DNA of 5,852 nt. Origin: Candidatus Iainarchaeum sp. (GTDB lineage Archaea; Iainarchaeota; Iainarchaeia; JAADDC01). How positions within the stretch are numbered: the first letter of the stretch is position 1; every line of letters starts with the position of its first letter. The notes beneath the pieces were generated by a model. The model did no database searches. It saw only the letters and a list, made by a program, of their open reading frames with translations, and was not told the DNA's origin. Where the stretch lies: contig WAPE01000006.1 in NCBI GenBank assembly GCA_015520865.1, forward strand, positions 1 to 5,852, read 5' to 3'. The position numbers and the translations under genes are program-made. Positions 1 through 5,852 of the stretch are shown here, one piece after another.

Positions 1-2420
1 CTGTATATCGTTATACCCTTTAGCTTCCTCCTCCAGGCTTCCTTATAGATCTCGCTGACGACCTCCGGATGAATATCCTCAGGAAGGTTAACCGTGGAAG
101 ATATGGAGCCGTCGACCCACTTCTGAATTACTCCCTGGATCTGTACCCTTTTCATGGGATCTATAACGTGGGCAGTCCGGAAGAAGTAAGGCGGGAGGAT
201 CTTCTTGAGCTCTTCCTCGTTCTTGGCACCCTGGGCAGCCTCATTCAATCCGTACAGGTCTAGGTACGCCTGTGCAATGGGATGAAAGACCTTGAAAACT
301 TTGTTTTTCTCTATGGCTTCTGTTCTTCGAAGATAGTAAAGAGCAAAGACCGGTTCTATACCAGAAGAAACACCAACGTAGTTCTTTCCATTGATTGATA
401 CAGAAAGCGTCGAGTTTGATGTATTTCCGGTGGGTGCAACAGCCATAACTGTGACGTTCCTCAACCCTCGCCTCCTTATGCTCTCCTTAACGTCCTCGTC
501 GAGGCGCTCGAAGTAGGGATTTTTAGACCACTTCTCAAAGTCCCAAAGGGGGAACGGACCCTTTTCCTCGGCGAGGAGGCTCGAAGCCCTATAGGCCTCG
601 TTCATATACCTCCTCATGATTTTCTCGACGAGCTCTATCGCTTCATCGCTGTCGTACTCCATTCCGAGGGCTATAAGCATGTCTGCCAAACCTAGAACAC
701 CTGCTCCAATCCTCCTGAGGTTTCTCATGGCATCCTGCTGGTCCTTAAGAGGGTGCATATAGATGTTCCACTCGTCAACGTTGTCTAGGAAGCGAATGAT
801 TGTATGAACGGCATCGATGAACTTCTCCCAGTTGAACCTGGCGTTCTCCGTGAGGGGATCGTCGACGAAGGTGACAAAGTTTAGAGAAGCAAGGACACAG
901 GCTCCTCCATGCTCCAAGGGAACCTCACCACAGGGGTTCGTTCCCATAATGGGAACACCCACATAGTTGGACGGAGAATATCTCGTCATGTGGCTCCAAA
1001 AGATGAGGCCTGGCTCGGCGGACCTCCAATTAGATTCAACAAATGCGTTCCAGATCTCTCGAGCCTTCACGAGCTTTTTTATACTCCCCACGTTTGGAGA
1101 ACCGAAGTAGAGGAGGAAGTCGCCGGAGTAGTGGATTGCAAGGTCGTAGGGAGCGTCTATCTCGATGACGTAATCCCCGTAGACGTCTCGCTTCTGCAGA
1201 TCCTTCAGATCTTCTTCCAGAACCTCGACACCGTAGTTCTTTCTAAGGTAATCGTTAAGGTCTTCCACGCTGTCGAAGACAGCCTCTAGCTCGTAGTCAT
1301 CGGGGTTCTTGGAAGGAATGCCGTAGGAGTAGTGCCAGTCCTTATCCTGGTATACGTCCATGACAGTTCCCTTGACTTTCTTCTTGTAGAGAAGGACCTT
1401 GTTTGGTCCGAAACGGTCTTGCTCCTCCAGCGCCATAAAGAACTCATCGTTAAACTTTACAGAAATATTGGCAAAGCGGATCTGCACGTTGTTAATAACG
1501 GCCTTTTCGATCTCCTTGAGCTCGTCCTCCGTGAACTTTCCGCTCATCCGGATCTCGTTCATAATCATGTTCGTCCACCAGTCGGGGTCCCGCTTCACTC
1601 GAATAAATTTCAGTATGTCGGGATGCTTGACATCCATAGTAATCATTAGAGCTCCGCGGCGGCCTTCCTGGCCGATAATGCCAGTAGTAAGGGAGTAGAG
1701 ATACATGAAGGAGGTTGGTCCCGAAGAAGAGTTGGCGGCGTTGTGAACCGTCGAGCCAGCTGGTCTAAGGGGAGTAACGTCGGTTCCAACACCTCCGCCG
1801 TAGGAATACGTCCTGGCCATCTGGTAGGATGTTTTCCAGATCCCTTCAATGGAATCCTCTTCTATTTGAAGGAAGTAACAGTTGGATAGGGTCTTTAGAC
1901 GGTAAAGATCTCCTGCGCCGGCTCGAATACGCCCACCGGGGGAAAGGTGTCCGTTATACATCATCTCGTAGAACTTCTTGGCCCACTTCATCCCCTTCTC
2001 TAGGCTATCCTCTGCGGCGGCGATGAAGGCAGCCACCCTGACGAAGAGGTCCTCAGGACGGGTCTCGATGAGGTTGTTGTCGGGGTCCTTTAGGAAGTAG
2101 GCCCTCTTGAAGATGGATTCGGCCAGGGTGTTTCCTCCAAGGTAATCCGGATGCTTAGGGATCTCTCCCTGGCTTCTAAGGAGCATGAGGTAGTAGTAGA
2201 GGTACTTATAGCGCTGGACCATTTCGGAAGGGAGCCGAGAAGCAACCTTGGGGTGCGGATTATGAAACATCTGTTCTACTTTGTATAACTTCTCAGCCTC
2301 TTCATCAGAATAGCCCGATTTTAGCAGGAACCCGATGTAGCTACCCTTTCCCTCGTTGAACTTCTCCTCTGCGAGGGATACAAAGGTTTTTATGTCTTCC
2401 ACCGTTAGCTCCGCCTCCAT
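1..2420 (-). CDS. nrdJ: Adenosylcobalamin-dependent (class II) ribonucleotide reductase, 3'-truncated by window edge
   Basis: This enzyme reduces ribonucleotides to deoxyribonucleotides in the cytoplasm; the class II form uses adenosylcobalamin to make the active-site thiyl radical and needs no oxygen or separate radical subunit. I translated the minus strand by hand from the ATG at 2420: the frame stays open for 806 codons to the window edge. Residues about 95-140 match the usual NrdJ N-terminal block (TLAESIFKRAYFLKD). Cys181 (LSNCYFL) and Cys508 (GGACVLASLNF) match the reducing pair, and NPCGE at 495-499 carries Asn495, thiyl Cys497 and Glu499. GGGVGTDVTPLRP (208-220), GRRGALM (253-259), APTG (662-665) and SGIEP (686-690) are further family blocks. 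No ATP-cone is seen at the N-terminus. The window ends at GITIY, the usual GITVYRDGS position, so only the C-terminal tail, where a CxxC is expected, is missing. A GGTGAT site precedes the ATG by 6 bases. Oddities: about 80 extra residues between 338 and 445, and a longer loop at 666-685. Class II rather than class I rests on overall sequence style, so the cofactor assignment is less certain than the family. Confidence 0.93.
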   Translation of the reverse strand, partial: MEAELTVEDIKTFVSLAEEKFNEGKGSYIGFLLKSGYSDEEAEKLYKVEQMFHNPHPKVASRLPSEMVQRYKYLYYYLMLLRSQGEIPKHPDYLGGNTLAESIFKRAYFLKDPDNNLIETRPEDLFVRVAAFIAAAEDSLEKGMKWAKKFYEMMYNGHLSPGGRIRAGAGDLYRLKTLSNCYFLQIEEDSIEGIWKTSYQMARTYSYGGGVGTDVTPLRPAGSTVHNAANSSSGPTSFMYLYSLTTGIIGQEGRRGALMITMDVKHPDILKFIRVKRDPDWWTNMIMNEIRMSGKFTEDELKEIEKAVINNVQIRFANISVKFNDEFFMALEEQDRFGPNKVLLYKKKVKGTVMDVYQDKDWHYSYGIPSKNPDDYELEAVFDSVEDLNDYLRKNYGVEVLEEDLKDLQKRDVYGDYVIEIDAPYDLAIHYSGDFLLYFGSPNVGSIKKLVKAREIWNAFVESNWRSAEPGLIFWSHMTRYSPSNYVGVPIMGTNPCGEVPLEHGGACVLASLNFVTFVDDPLTENARFNWEKFIDAVHTIIRFLDNVDEWNIYMHPLKDQQDAMRNLRRIGAGVLGLADMLIALGMEYDSDEAIELVEKIMRRYMNEAYRASSLLAEEKGPFPLWDFEKWSKNPYFERLDEDVKESIRRRGLRNVTVMAVAPTGNTSNSTLSVSINGKNYVGVSSGIEPVFALYYLRRTEAIEKNKVFKVFHPIAQAYLDLYGLNEAAQGAKNEEELKKILPPYFFRTAHVIDPMKRVQIQGVIQKWVDGSISSTVNLPEDIHPEVVSEIYKEAWRRKLKGITIY

Positions 2421-2426
2421 CGCCCC

Positions 2427-2432
2427 ATCACC
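2427..2432 (-). promoter_or_regulatory. Shine-Dalgarno site of nrdJ
   Basis: On the minus strand GGTGAT lies 6 bases before the ATG at 2420. It complements the ATCACC at the 3' end of archaeal 16S rRNA. It fixes the nrdJ start: another ATG at 2428 overlaps this site but is out of frame. It is the only convincing ribosome binding site in the window; the regulator, metG and rfbC have none that I can see. Confidence 0.7.
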
Positions 2433-2450
2433 ACATTCCCCTATGCGGAC

Positions 2451-2460
2451 CTTATATAAG
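2451..2460 (-). promoter_or_regulatory. Candidate TATA box for nrdJ (perfect 10-bp palindrome)
   Basis: CTTATATAAG is a perfect palindrome centred about 35 bases before the nrdJ ATG. Archaeal TATA boxes sit about 26 bases before the transcript start, which would begin the message near 2429-2433 and barely include the GGTGAT ribosome binding site. The palindrome could instead be an operator, and an ATATA core is also found in NrdR boxes, but the full NrdR consensus is not present. Match to the archaeal TATA pattern is seen; promoter activity is inferred. Confidence 0.5.
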
Positions 2461-2488
2461 AAGGGTGACGTTCGATTTTTGATTCAGG

Positions 2489-2498
2489 CTTTTTATAG
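2489..2498 (-). promoter_or_regulatory. Alternative upstream TATA-like element for nrdJ
   Basis: CTATAAAAAG on the minus strand would start transcription near 2467 and give a leader of roughly 45-50 bases that comfortably contains the GGTGAT site. It may be a second or the main nrdJ promoter. A choice between this and the palindrome at 2451-2460 cannot be made from sequence. No other gene or RNA is visible in the 103-bp gap between the regulator stop and the nrdJ start. Confidence 0.35.
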
Positions 2499-2514
2499 CG
2501 TTTACATAACATCG

Positions 2515-2527
2515 TTAGGAATCCTAA
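2515..2527. repeat. Short inverted repeat over the regulator's stop codon
   Basis: TTAGGA and TCCTAA form perfect 6-base arms around one central base, and the right arm contains the TAG stop (2524-2526) of the helix-turn-helix gene. The arms are too close to form a normal hairpin loop in RNA, and no T-run follows on the minus strand, so a protein-binding site is more plausible than a terminator. It may also be chance. Confidence 0.3.
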
Positions 2528-2808
2528 ACAATGCCTTCCATGACGAGTTTGTCACACAGCTCGCAGACATCCTCCTGCTTGAGCTCTCCCTTTAGGGCCT
2601 TCTCCACGAGGTTTTGGATGCCGCGAATCCTCACATTTCCCTTTCCTCGCTTCCCGTGAAGGTATTGAGAAACTGCCGCCGGTGTCATACCCAGAAGCTC
2701 CGCTATCTCCTTTACCTTCAGCCCTCTTCTGTGGAGCTCTTCTACGAGGGCCCTCTTTATGATAGGTAACACGCTTCTACTTCGTTTTTCACACTCGAAG
2801 AGGTCCAC
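2524..2808 (-). CDS. Small XRE-type helix-turn-helix transcriptional regulator (archaeal family)
   Basis: A 94-residue predicted DNA-binding protein. The helix-turn-helix spans about residues 30-52: a first helix around KVKEIAELLG and a recognition helix around TPAAVSQYL, followed by the basic HGKRG. The layout (N-terminal CE, a helical VLPIIKRALVEEL segment, an AAVSQYLxGKRG helix, and a C-terminal CxxC) resembles small regulators that I know from many archaea, from memory COG2522-like. Cys6, Cys82 and Cys85 could form a metal or redox site; this is inference. The start is GTG at 2808: the nearest upstream ATG (2852) is out of frame, and no ribosome binding site precedes the GTG, which suggests a leaderless message. 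The gene lies 103 bp upstream of nrdJ on the same strand and is divergent from metG with 51 bp between starts, so it may regulate itself and either neighbour. Its target and ligand are unknown. Ending in TAG at 2524, the frame is intact. Confidence 0.85.
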   Translation of the reverse strand: MDLFECEKRSRSVLPIIKRALVEELHRRGLKVKEIAELLGMTPAAVSQYLHGKRGKGNVRIRGIQNLVEKALKGELKQEDVCELCDKLVMEGIV

Positions 2809-2830
2809 GGTAAAAATTGGAGCCTTTCTT

Positions 2831-2836
2831 CTTAAG
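2831..2836. promoter_or_regulatory. Possible shared core promoter of the regulator and metG
   Basis: The palindrome CTTAAG is centred at 2833.5, which is 25.5 bases from the regulator's GTG at 2808 and 26.5 bases from the metG ATG at 2860. That is the archaeal TATA-to-start distance on both sides, and neither gene has a ribosome binding site, so both messages could be leaderless and start at or next to the first codon. On the minus strand GAAAA precedes the palindrome, resembling a BRE; on the plus strand the flank is pyrimidine-rich, so the metG side is weaker. CTTAAG is a poor TATA match, which is why confidence is moderate. Confidence 0.4.
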
Positions 2837-2859
2837 TTTTCTCCCTAAACATATTCCCG

Positions 2860-4815
2860 ATGCGCTACCTCATCACGTCGGCCCTACCTTACATCCACGG
2901 TGTTCCCCACCTAGGGAACTTCGTTGGTAGCATATTCCCCGCCGATGTCATGGCACGGTTCCTCCGGTTAAAGGGAGAAGAAGTACTGTTTATCTGTGGC
3001 TCCGACATGCATGGCTCGCCACTGGAGGTGGCGGCCTTTAAGGCTGGAAGAGACGTTAGGGAGATGGCCTATGAGAACCACGAAAGGATAAAGAAGCTCA
3101 TGGAGGAATGGATGGTTTCCGTAGACTTCTGGGGTCATACTGATTCCGAGGAGAACAAGGAGATCGTCTACGAGACATTCAAGAAGCTCGACGAAAGGGG
3201 GTACATCAAGGAAGAAGAGGTGATCATGCCGAGGTGTAGGAACTGTGGAAGGATCCTCGCGGATCGCTGGATCGAAGGCACATGTCCCTACTGCGGGGGT
3301 TTAGCCAGAGGGGATCAATGTGACGATTGTGGGGCTATTTTAACTCCAGATCAGCTCATCAATCCTCGTTGTGTCTACTGTGGATCCTACGACATCGAGT
3401 TCATACCGATAAAGCAGCTAGTTCTTGACCTTCCGGCGCTGGAGGAGGAATTAAAGAAGTTTTATGAGGAAAGAAAGGATCTCTGGCCGGAGTACGTTCG
3501 CCAAACGACCGAATGGTACCTGTACAAGGAAGGTTTGAAGCCGAGGAGTATTTCGAGGTACCTGAACTTTGGTTTTCCCATTCCTAAGGAGGGGTTTGAA
3601 GACCAGGTCTTCTATGTCTGGTTTGACGCCCCCATCGGCTATATTGGCATAACCTACCAATGGGCGAAAAACATCGGGGATCCCGAAGCCTGGAAGCGTT
3701 GGTGGAAGCTGCCCCTAGCTTCCGATGTTTTTTATGTGCAGTACATGGGTAAGGACAACGTTTTCTTCCACACCATACTCTTTCCTGCCATACTCATCGG
3801 TTCCAACGATTGGAAGCTCGTGGATGTTGTCGCAGCAAGCCAGTACTTGACAGCGAAGGGCGTAAAGTTCTCCAAGAGCAGAGGAGTTGGCCTAAACCTT
3901 GAAACGGCAAAGGAACTACTTCCGGTTGAGTATTGGAGGTATGTACTGGCAGCATTATTCCCAGCAAGGAAGGATACGGAGTTCTCCTGGGACATCCTCG
4001 TGGAGAAGATCAATAAGGAGCTCGTTGACAACATTTCCAACTTCATCTACCGGACGATTTCCCTCTCCTACCGAAAGGGAGTTGATCTTGGCGCTCCCTT
4101 GGGGGAGGAAGAAGAAAGAGAAGTAAAGAAAGTTGAAGGGTTCGCCCGGAAGATCGAGGAAGCCTATATGGAGTGGTTGGGGTTTAACAAGGTCGTTTCG
4201 CTCGTCAATCAGCTGGCTTCCGAAGGGAATGCCTGGCTGAATAAACGGGAACCTTGGAAGGAGGAGGATCCAAGCAGAACACTGGTTGTTGGGCTCTACT
4301 ACGTAAAGGTGATTGCCCTTTCGTTGTATCCGATACTGCCCCAGACGATGGGAAAGGTATTGAATCTCTTGGGGGTTTCTCCTTCCTGGGAAGAGGTAAA
4401 ACAGGTAAGGGTTAACAAGGTAGATCGACCCTTCAAGCTCTTCAGAAGGATAGAAGAGGAAGAAGTAGAGAAGTGGAAGGAGATGTTTTCGACGGTGGAG
4501 AAGAAGCCGACGGTTTCCATCGACGTCGTGTTGAATGCTAGGATGATGACGGGGGTTGTTCGCCATGTCCAGGAGATCGGAGGAGATGAGGAAAGGTGGT
4601 TGCTCGTCATCGAAGGACCCGATGGAAACACCTACCGAGCTGCTCCTCCCATAAGGAAGAAGTACAAACCAGAGGATCTTAAGGGAAAGGCAGTCCTCTT
4701 CGTTCCGTTGGATGAAAAGCAGGTCGTTTCAGGCGTTGAGGTAAACGCAGCTGTTCCTCTGGCAGGTGATTCGATCATCGTGGCTGAAAGGAACGTTGTG
4801 GGGAGGGTTAGATGA
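2860..4815 (+). CDS. metG: Methionyl-tRNA synthetase with C-terminal tRNA-binding-like domain
   Basis: A cytoplasmic enzyme of 651 residues that joins methionine to initiator and elongator tRNA-Met using ATP. Class I signatures are clear: the HIGH-type motif in HGVPHLGN (13-20, HLGN at 17-20) and KFSKS at 336-340. Four CxxC pairs (Cys126/129, 142/145, 154/157, 171/174) form two zinc knuckles in the connective domain, the form common in archaeal MetRS. WFDAPIGYI (254-262) belongs to the methionine pocket region. The helical anticodon-binding domain runs from about 380 to 540, with NISNFIYR at 391-398 and Asn460 to Trp466 as the usual NKREPW segment. Residues about 550-651 look like a divergent EMAPII/Trbp111 OB-fold that would hold tRNA; YKPEDLKGKAVLFVPL (602-617) is the best match. 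The ATG start places SALPYIHG at the usual extreme N-terminus. No ribosome binding site is visible. The TGA stop at 4813-4815 directly abuts the stop codon of the convergent rfbC. Confidence 0.97.
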   Translation: MRYLITSALPYIHGVPHLGNFVGSIFPADVMARFLRLKGEEVLFICGSDMHGSPLEVAAFKAGRDVREMAYENHERIKKLMEEWMVSVDFWGHTDSEENKEIVYETFKKLDERGYIKEEEVIMPRCRNCGRILADRWIEGTCPYCGGLARGDQCDDCGAILTPDQLINPRCVYCGSYDIEFIPIKQLVLDLPALEEELKKFYEERKDLWPEYVRQTTEWYLYKEGLKPRSISRYLNFGFPIPKEGFEDQVFYVWFDAPIGYIGITYQWAKNIGDPEAWKRWWKLPLASDVFYVQYMGKDNVFFHTILFPAILIGSNDWKLVDVVAASQYLTAKGVKFSKSRGVGLNLETAKELLPVEYWRYVLAALFPARKDTEFSWDILVEKINKELVDNISNFIYRTISLSYRKGVDLGAPLGEEEEREVKKVEGFARKIEEAYMEWLGFNKVVSLVNQLASEGNAWLNKREPWKEEDPSRTLVVGLYYVKVIALSLYPILPQTMGKVLNLLGVSPSWEEVKQVRVNKVDRPFKLFRRIEEEEVEKWKEMFSTVEKKPTVSIDVVLNARMMTGVVRHVQEIGGDEERWLLVIEGPDGNTYRAAPPIRKKYKPEDLKGKAVLFVPLDEKQVVSGVEVNAAVPLAGDSIIVAERNVVGRVR

Positions 4816-5376
4816 CTACCAATAATTTTGTAGATCAGCCTCTATATCTTTCAGGAATGGGAGCTTCTTATCTTTCTCCGAGAGAATAGGTTTTTTGAAT
4901 GGCCATTCGATACCTAAATCTGGATCATTCCAACGTATGCCGCCATCATGATGTTTAGAATAAGTATTGTCTACTGCGTAAAGTACTTGTGACCTCTCCT
5001 CCAAAGCGGCAAAACCATGAGCAAACCCTCTGGGTACAAAAAGCGCATTTAGTTTATCAGGACTAAGTACAGTCCCATACCATTTCTTAAAAGTAGGAGA
5101 GTCTGGTCGTAAGTCTACAATTACATCATATATTTTTCCTGCTATACAATAAACGAGTTTTGCCTGTGTAAAAGGCTTCCTTTGAAAGTGGAGCCCTCGT
5201 ACAACCCCTTTCTTAGAAAGAGAAAGGTTGATTTGTACTGGTTGAAAATTTATACCTTTCTCAGCGAAAAAATCTTCACGGAAAAGTTCCGAGAAAAAGC
5301 CTCTATTATCCAAAAACTTCTTCGCATAGATTAGGTAGGCGTCCTTTAGAGGAAGTTTCTCGAAATCGAATGGCAT
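4816..5376 (-). CDS. rfbC: dTDP-4-dehydrorhamnose 3,5-epimerase
   Basis: RmlC/RfbC, 186 residues and full length for the family, inverts C3 and C5 of dTDP-4-keto-6-deoxyglucose, the third step to dTDP-L-rhamnose; the protein is a cytoplasmic cupin dimer. The motif RGLHFQ (60-65) holds the general base His63, and Asp169 in ILSEKDKKLP fits the partner of the catalytic dyad. Tyr133 and Tyr139 match the tyrosines known from the Salmonella enzyme. VPRGFAHGF (114-122), DVIVDLRPDSPTF (84-96) and GIRWNDPDLGIEWP (146-159) are standard RmlC blocks, so the enzyme should be active. The ATG lies 24 bp after the rfbD stop, so the two genes are very likely cotranscribed; I see no strong ribosome binding site. 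The gene is much more A+T-rich than metG, which it meets stop to stop. The product probably serves glycan or glycoprotein synthesis at the cell surface. Confidence 0.96.
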   Translation of the reverse strand: MPFDFEKLPLKDAYLIYAKKFLDNRGFFSELFREDFFAEKGINFQPVQINLSLSKKGVVRGLHFQRKPFTQAKLVYCIAGKIYDVIVDLRPDSPTFKKWYGTVLSPDKLNALFVPRGFAHGFAALEERSQVLYAVDNTYSKHHDGGIRWNDPDLGIEWPFKKPILSEKDKKLPFLKDIEADLQNYW

Positions 5377-5400
5377 CTACAGTCATAAGATTCGTCATTT

Positions 5401-5852
5401 TCAAAATAATATCTTTTGTTCTTGTTCTTCTAACATTTTCTTTTTATACATACGTAAACACCAAGAAAGGGGCTTAATCTTCAAACCAAAGGTTTTCTGA
5501 ACCTTTTTGTTACACAACGATGAGTCTCTGGGTCGTCTAGCTTTAGACCAAATCTTTCTTGAGCTAATCGGGTGTATAAAGCTCTTGTCGAAGCCAAAAA
5601 CTCTTGCAACTTCGAGTCCAAATTGGTATCGAGAAACCCGATCCTTTCCACCAATATGATAAACGCCACCCTTAAATGAATGTAAAAGTTTTTCGATGAG
5701 CTCGTACAGTTCCTCTACACATGTGGGTGTAGTGAACACGTCACTGACTAGGTATATTAAGTGCTTGGAGAGTAAAGATTCTAGAATCCACGTGAGTAAA
5801 TTATTCTTCGGAGTACGATAGTGGTACGGTGTTGATATTCTTAAAATAGCGA
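5401..5852 (-). CDS. rfbD: dTDP-4-dehydrorhamnose reductase, C-terminal part (5' end outside window)
   Basis: RmlD/RfbD is a short-chain dehydrogenase-type protein that reduces dTDP-4-keto-L-rhamnose with NAD(P)H to dTDP-L-rhamnose, the last step of the pathway. The frame is open from the right edge to the TGA at 5401, giving 149 residues. They begin with AILRISTPYHY, the segment that normally follows the SDR catalytic Tyr-Lys, so the Rossmann fold and catalytic residues lie outside. Visible family features are SDVFTTPTCVEEL (about 36-48), GGVYHIGGKDRVSRYQFGLE (about 62-81) and the RPRDSSL segment (about 116-122) typical of RmlD. A GTG at 5739 is an internal valine, not the start, because the family sequence continues upstream of it. 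The Lys/Glu/Gln-rich tail is very A+T-rich. It precedes rfbC by 24 bp, in the usual rml cluster style; rfbA and rfbB would be expected beyond the right edge. A close SDR relative cannot be wholly excluded without the N-terminus. Confidence 0.9.
   Translation of the reverse strand, partial: AILRISTPYHYRTPKNNLLTWILESLLSKHLIYLVSDVFTTPTCVEELYELIEKLLHSFKGGVYHIGGKDRVSRYQFGLEVARVFGFDKSFIHPISSRKIWSKARRPRDSSLCNKKVQKTFGLKIKPLSWCLRMYKKKMLEEQEQKILF

Noticed and set aside
1086..1430. An intein or mini-intein in nrdJ, since archaeal NrdJ proteins often carry inteins
   Set aside because: The extra segment is only about 80 residues, lacks an N-terminal Cys/Ser block and a C-terminal HN-Cys/Ser/Thr junction, and the NPC site often used by inteins is uninterrupted.
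909..1649. Overlapping plus-strand open frames of about 100-126 codons
   Set aside because: They are antisense to nrdJ, whose hand translation is continuous and carries the active-site cysteines here; no start signal or family match supports them.
2451..2460. NrdR box upstream of nrdJ
   Set aside because: Only the central ATATA is shared; the flanking ACAC...GTGT arms are missing and no second, properly spaced box is present.
2515..2527. Intrinsic terminator at the end of the regulator gene
   Set aside because: The inverted repeat has a single-base loop and no following T-run on the minus strand; archaeal terminators are T-rich tracts, which are absent here.
2356..2595. A 79-codon plus-strand frame spanning the nrdJ/regulator gap
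   Set aside because: Both ends are antisense to well-supported genes, and there is no ribosome binding site or recognisable protein.
3955..4566. A 203-residue open frame on the minus strand inside metG
   Set aside because: It lies fully antisense to the conserved, motif-rich part of metG, its translation shows no family resemblance, and its existence is explained by metG codon bias.
5401..5739. A separate 112-residue protein starting at GTG 5739
   Set aside because: The same frame stays open to the right edge and the upstream residues (AILRISTPYHY, LLTWILESLL, LIYLVSD) are RmlD sequence, so the GTG is an internal valine codon.

Overview
The window looks archaeal and probably comes from a thermophile. 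The evidence is: an adenosylcobalamin-type (class II) ribonucleotide reductase; an archaeal-type methionyl-tRNA synthetase with four CxxC pairs and a divergent C-terminal OB-fold-like tail; a small XRE-type regulator of a kind I know mainly from archaea; an archaeal-looking TATA element (CTTATATAAG) and a GGTGAT ribosome binding site ahead of the reductase gene; and Lys/Glu-rich proteins with heavy AGG/AGA arginine codon use. I cannot name the lineage from sequence alone.

Layout, left to right. Positions 1-2420 (minus strand) hold nrdJ, open from its ATG at 2420 to the left edge; 806 codons are visible and only the extreme C-terminus is missing. Positions 2421-2523 are a promoter-bearing gap. 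Positions 2524-2808 (minus) hold a 94-residue helix-turn-helix regulator with a GTG start. Positions 2809-2859 are a short divergent promoter region whose CTTAAG palindrome lies midway between the two flanking start codons. Positions 2860-4815 (plus) hold metG. Positions 4816-5376 (minus) hold rfbC/rmlC, whose stop codon abuts the metG stop with no base between them. Positions 5377-5400 are a 24-bp spacer, and 5401-5852 (minus) hold the C-terminal 149 residues of rfbD/rmlD, which runs off the right edge.

Functionally there are two blocks. The left block is housekeeping: deoxynucleotide synthesis, a regulator that may control itself and its neighbours, and Met-tRNA charging. The right block is the downstream end of a dTDP-L-rhamnose operon (rfbD then rfbC), which would supply activated rhamnose for surface glycans or glycoproteins. 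Base composition changes sharply where the blocks meet: sampled rows average about 55% G+C on the left and about 35% on the right. This suggests that the rhamnose genes belong to a horizontally acquired or rapidly exchanged surface-polysaccharide island that ends exactly at the metG stop codon. I see no RNA gene, CRISPR array, insertion sequence or clearly new multi-gene system here.
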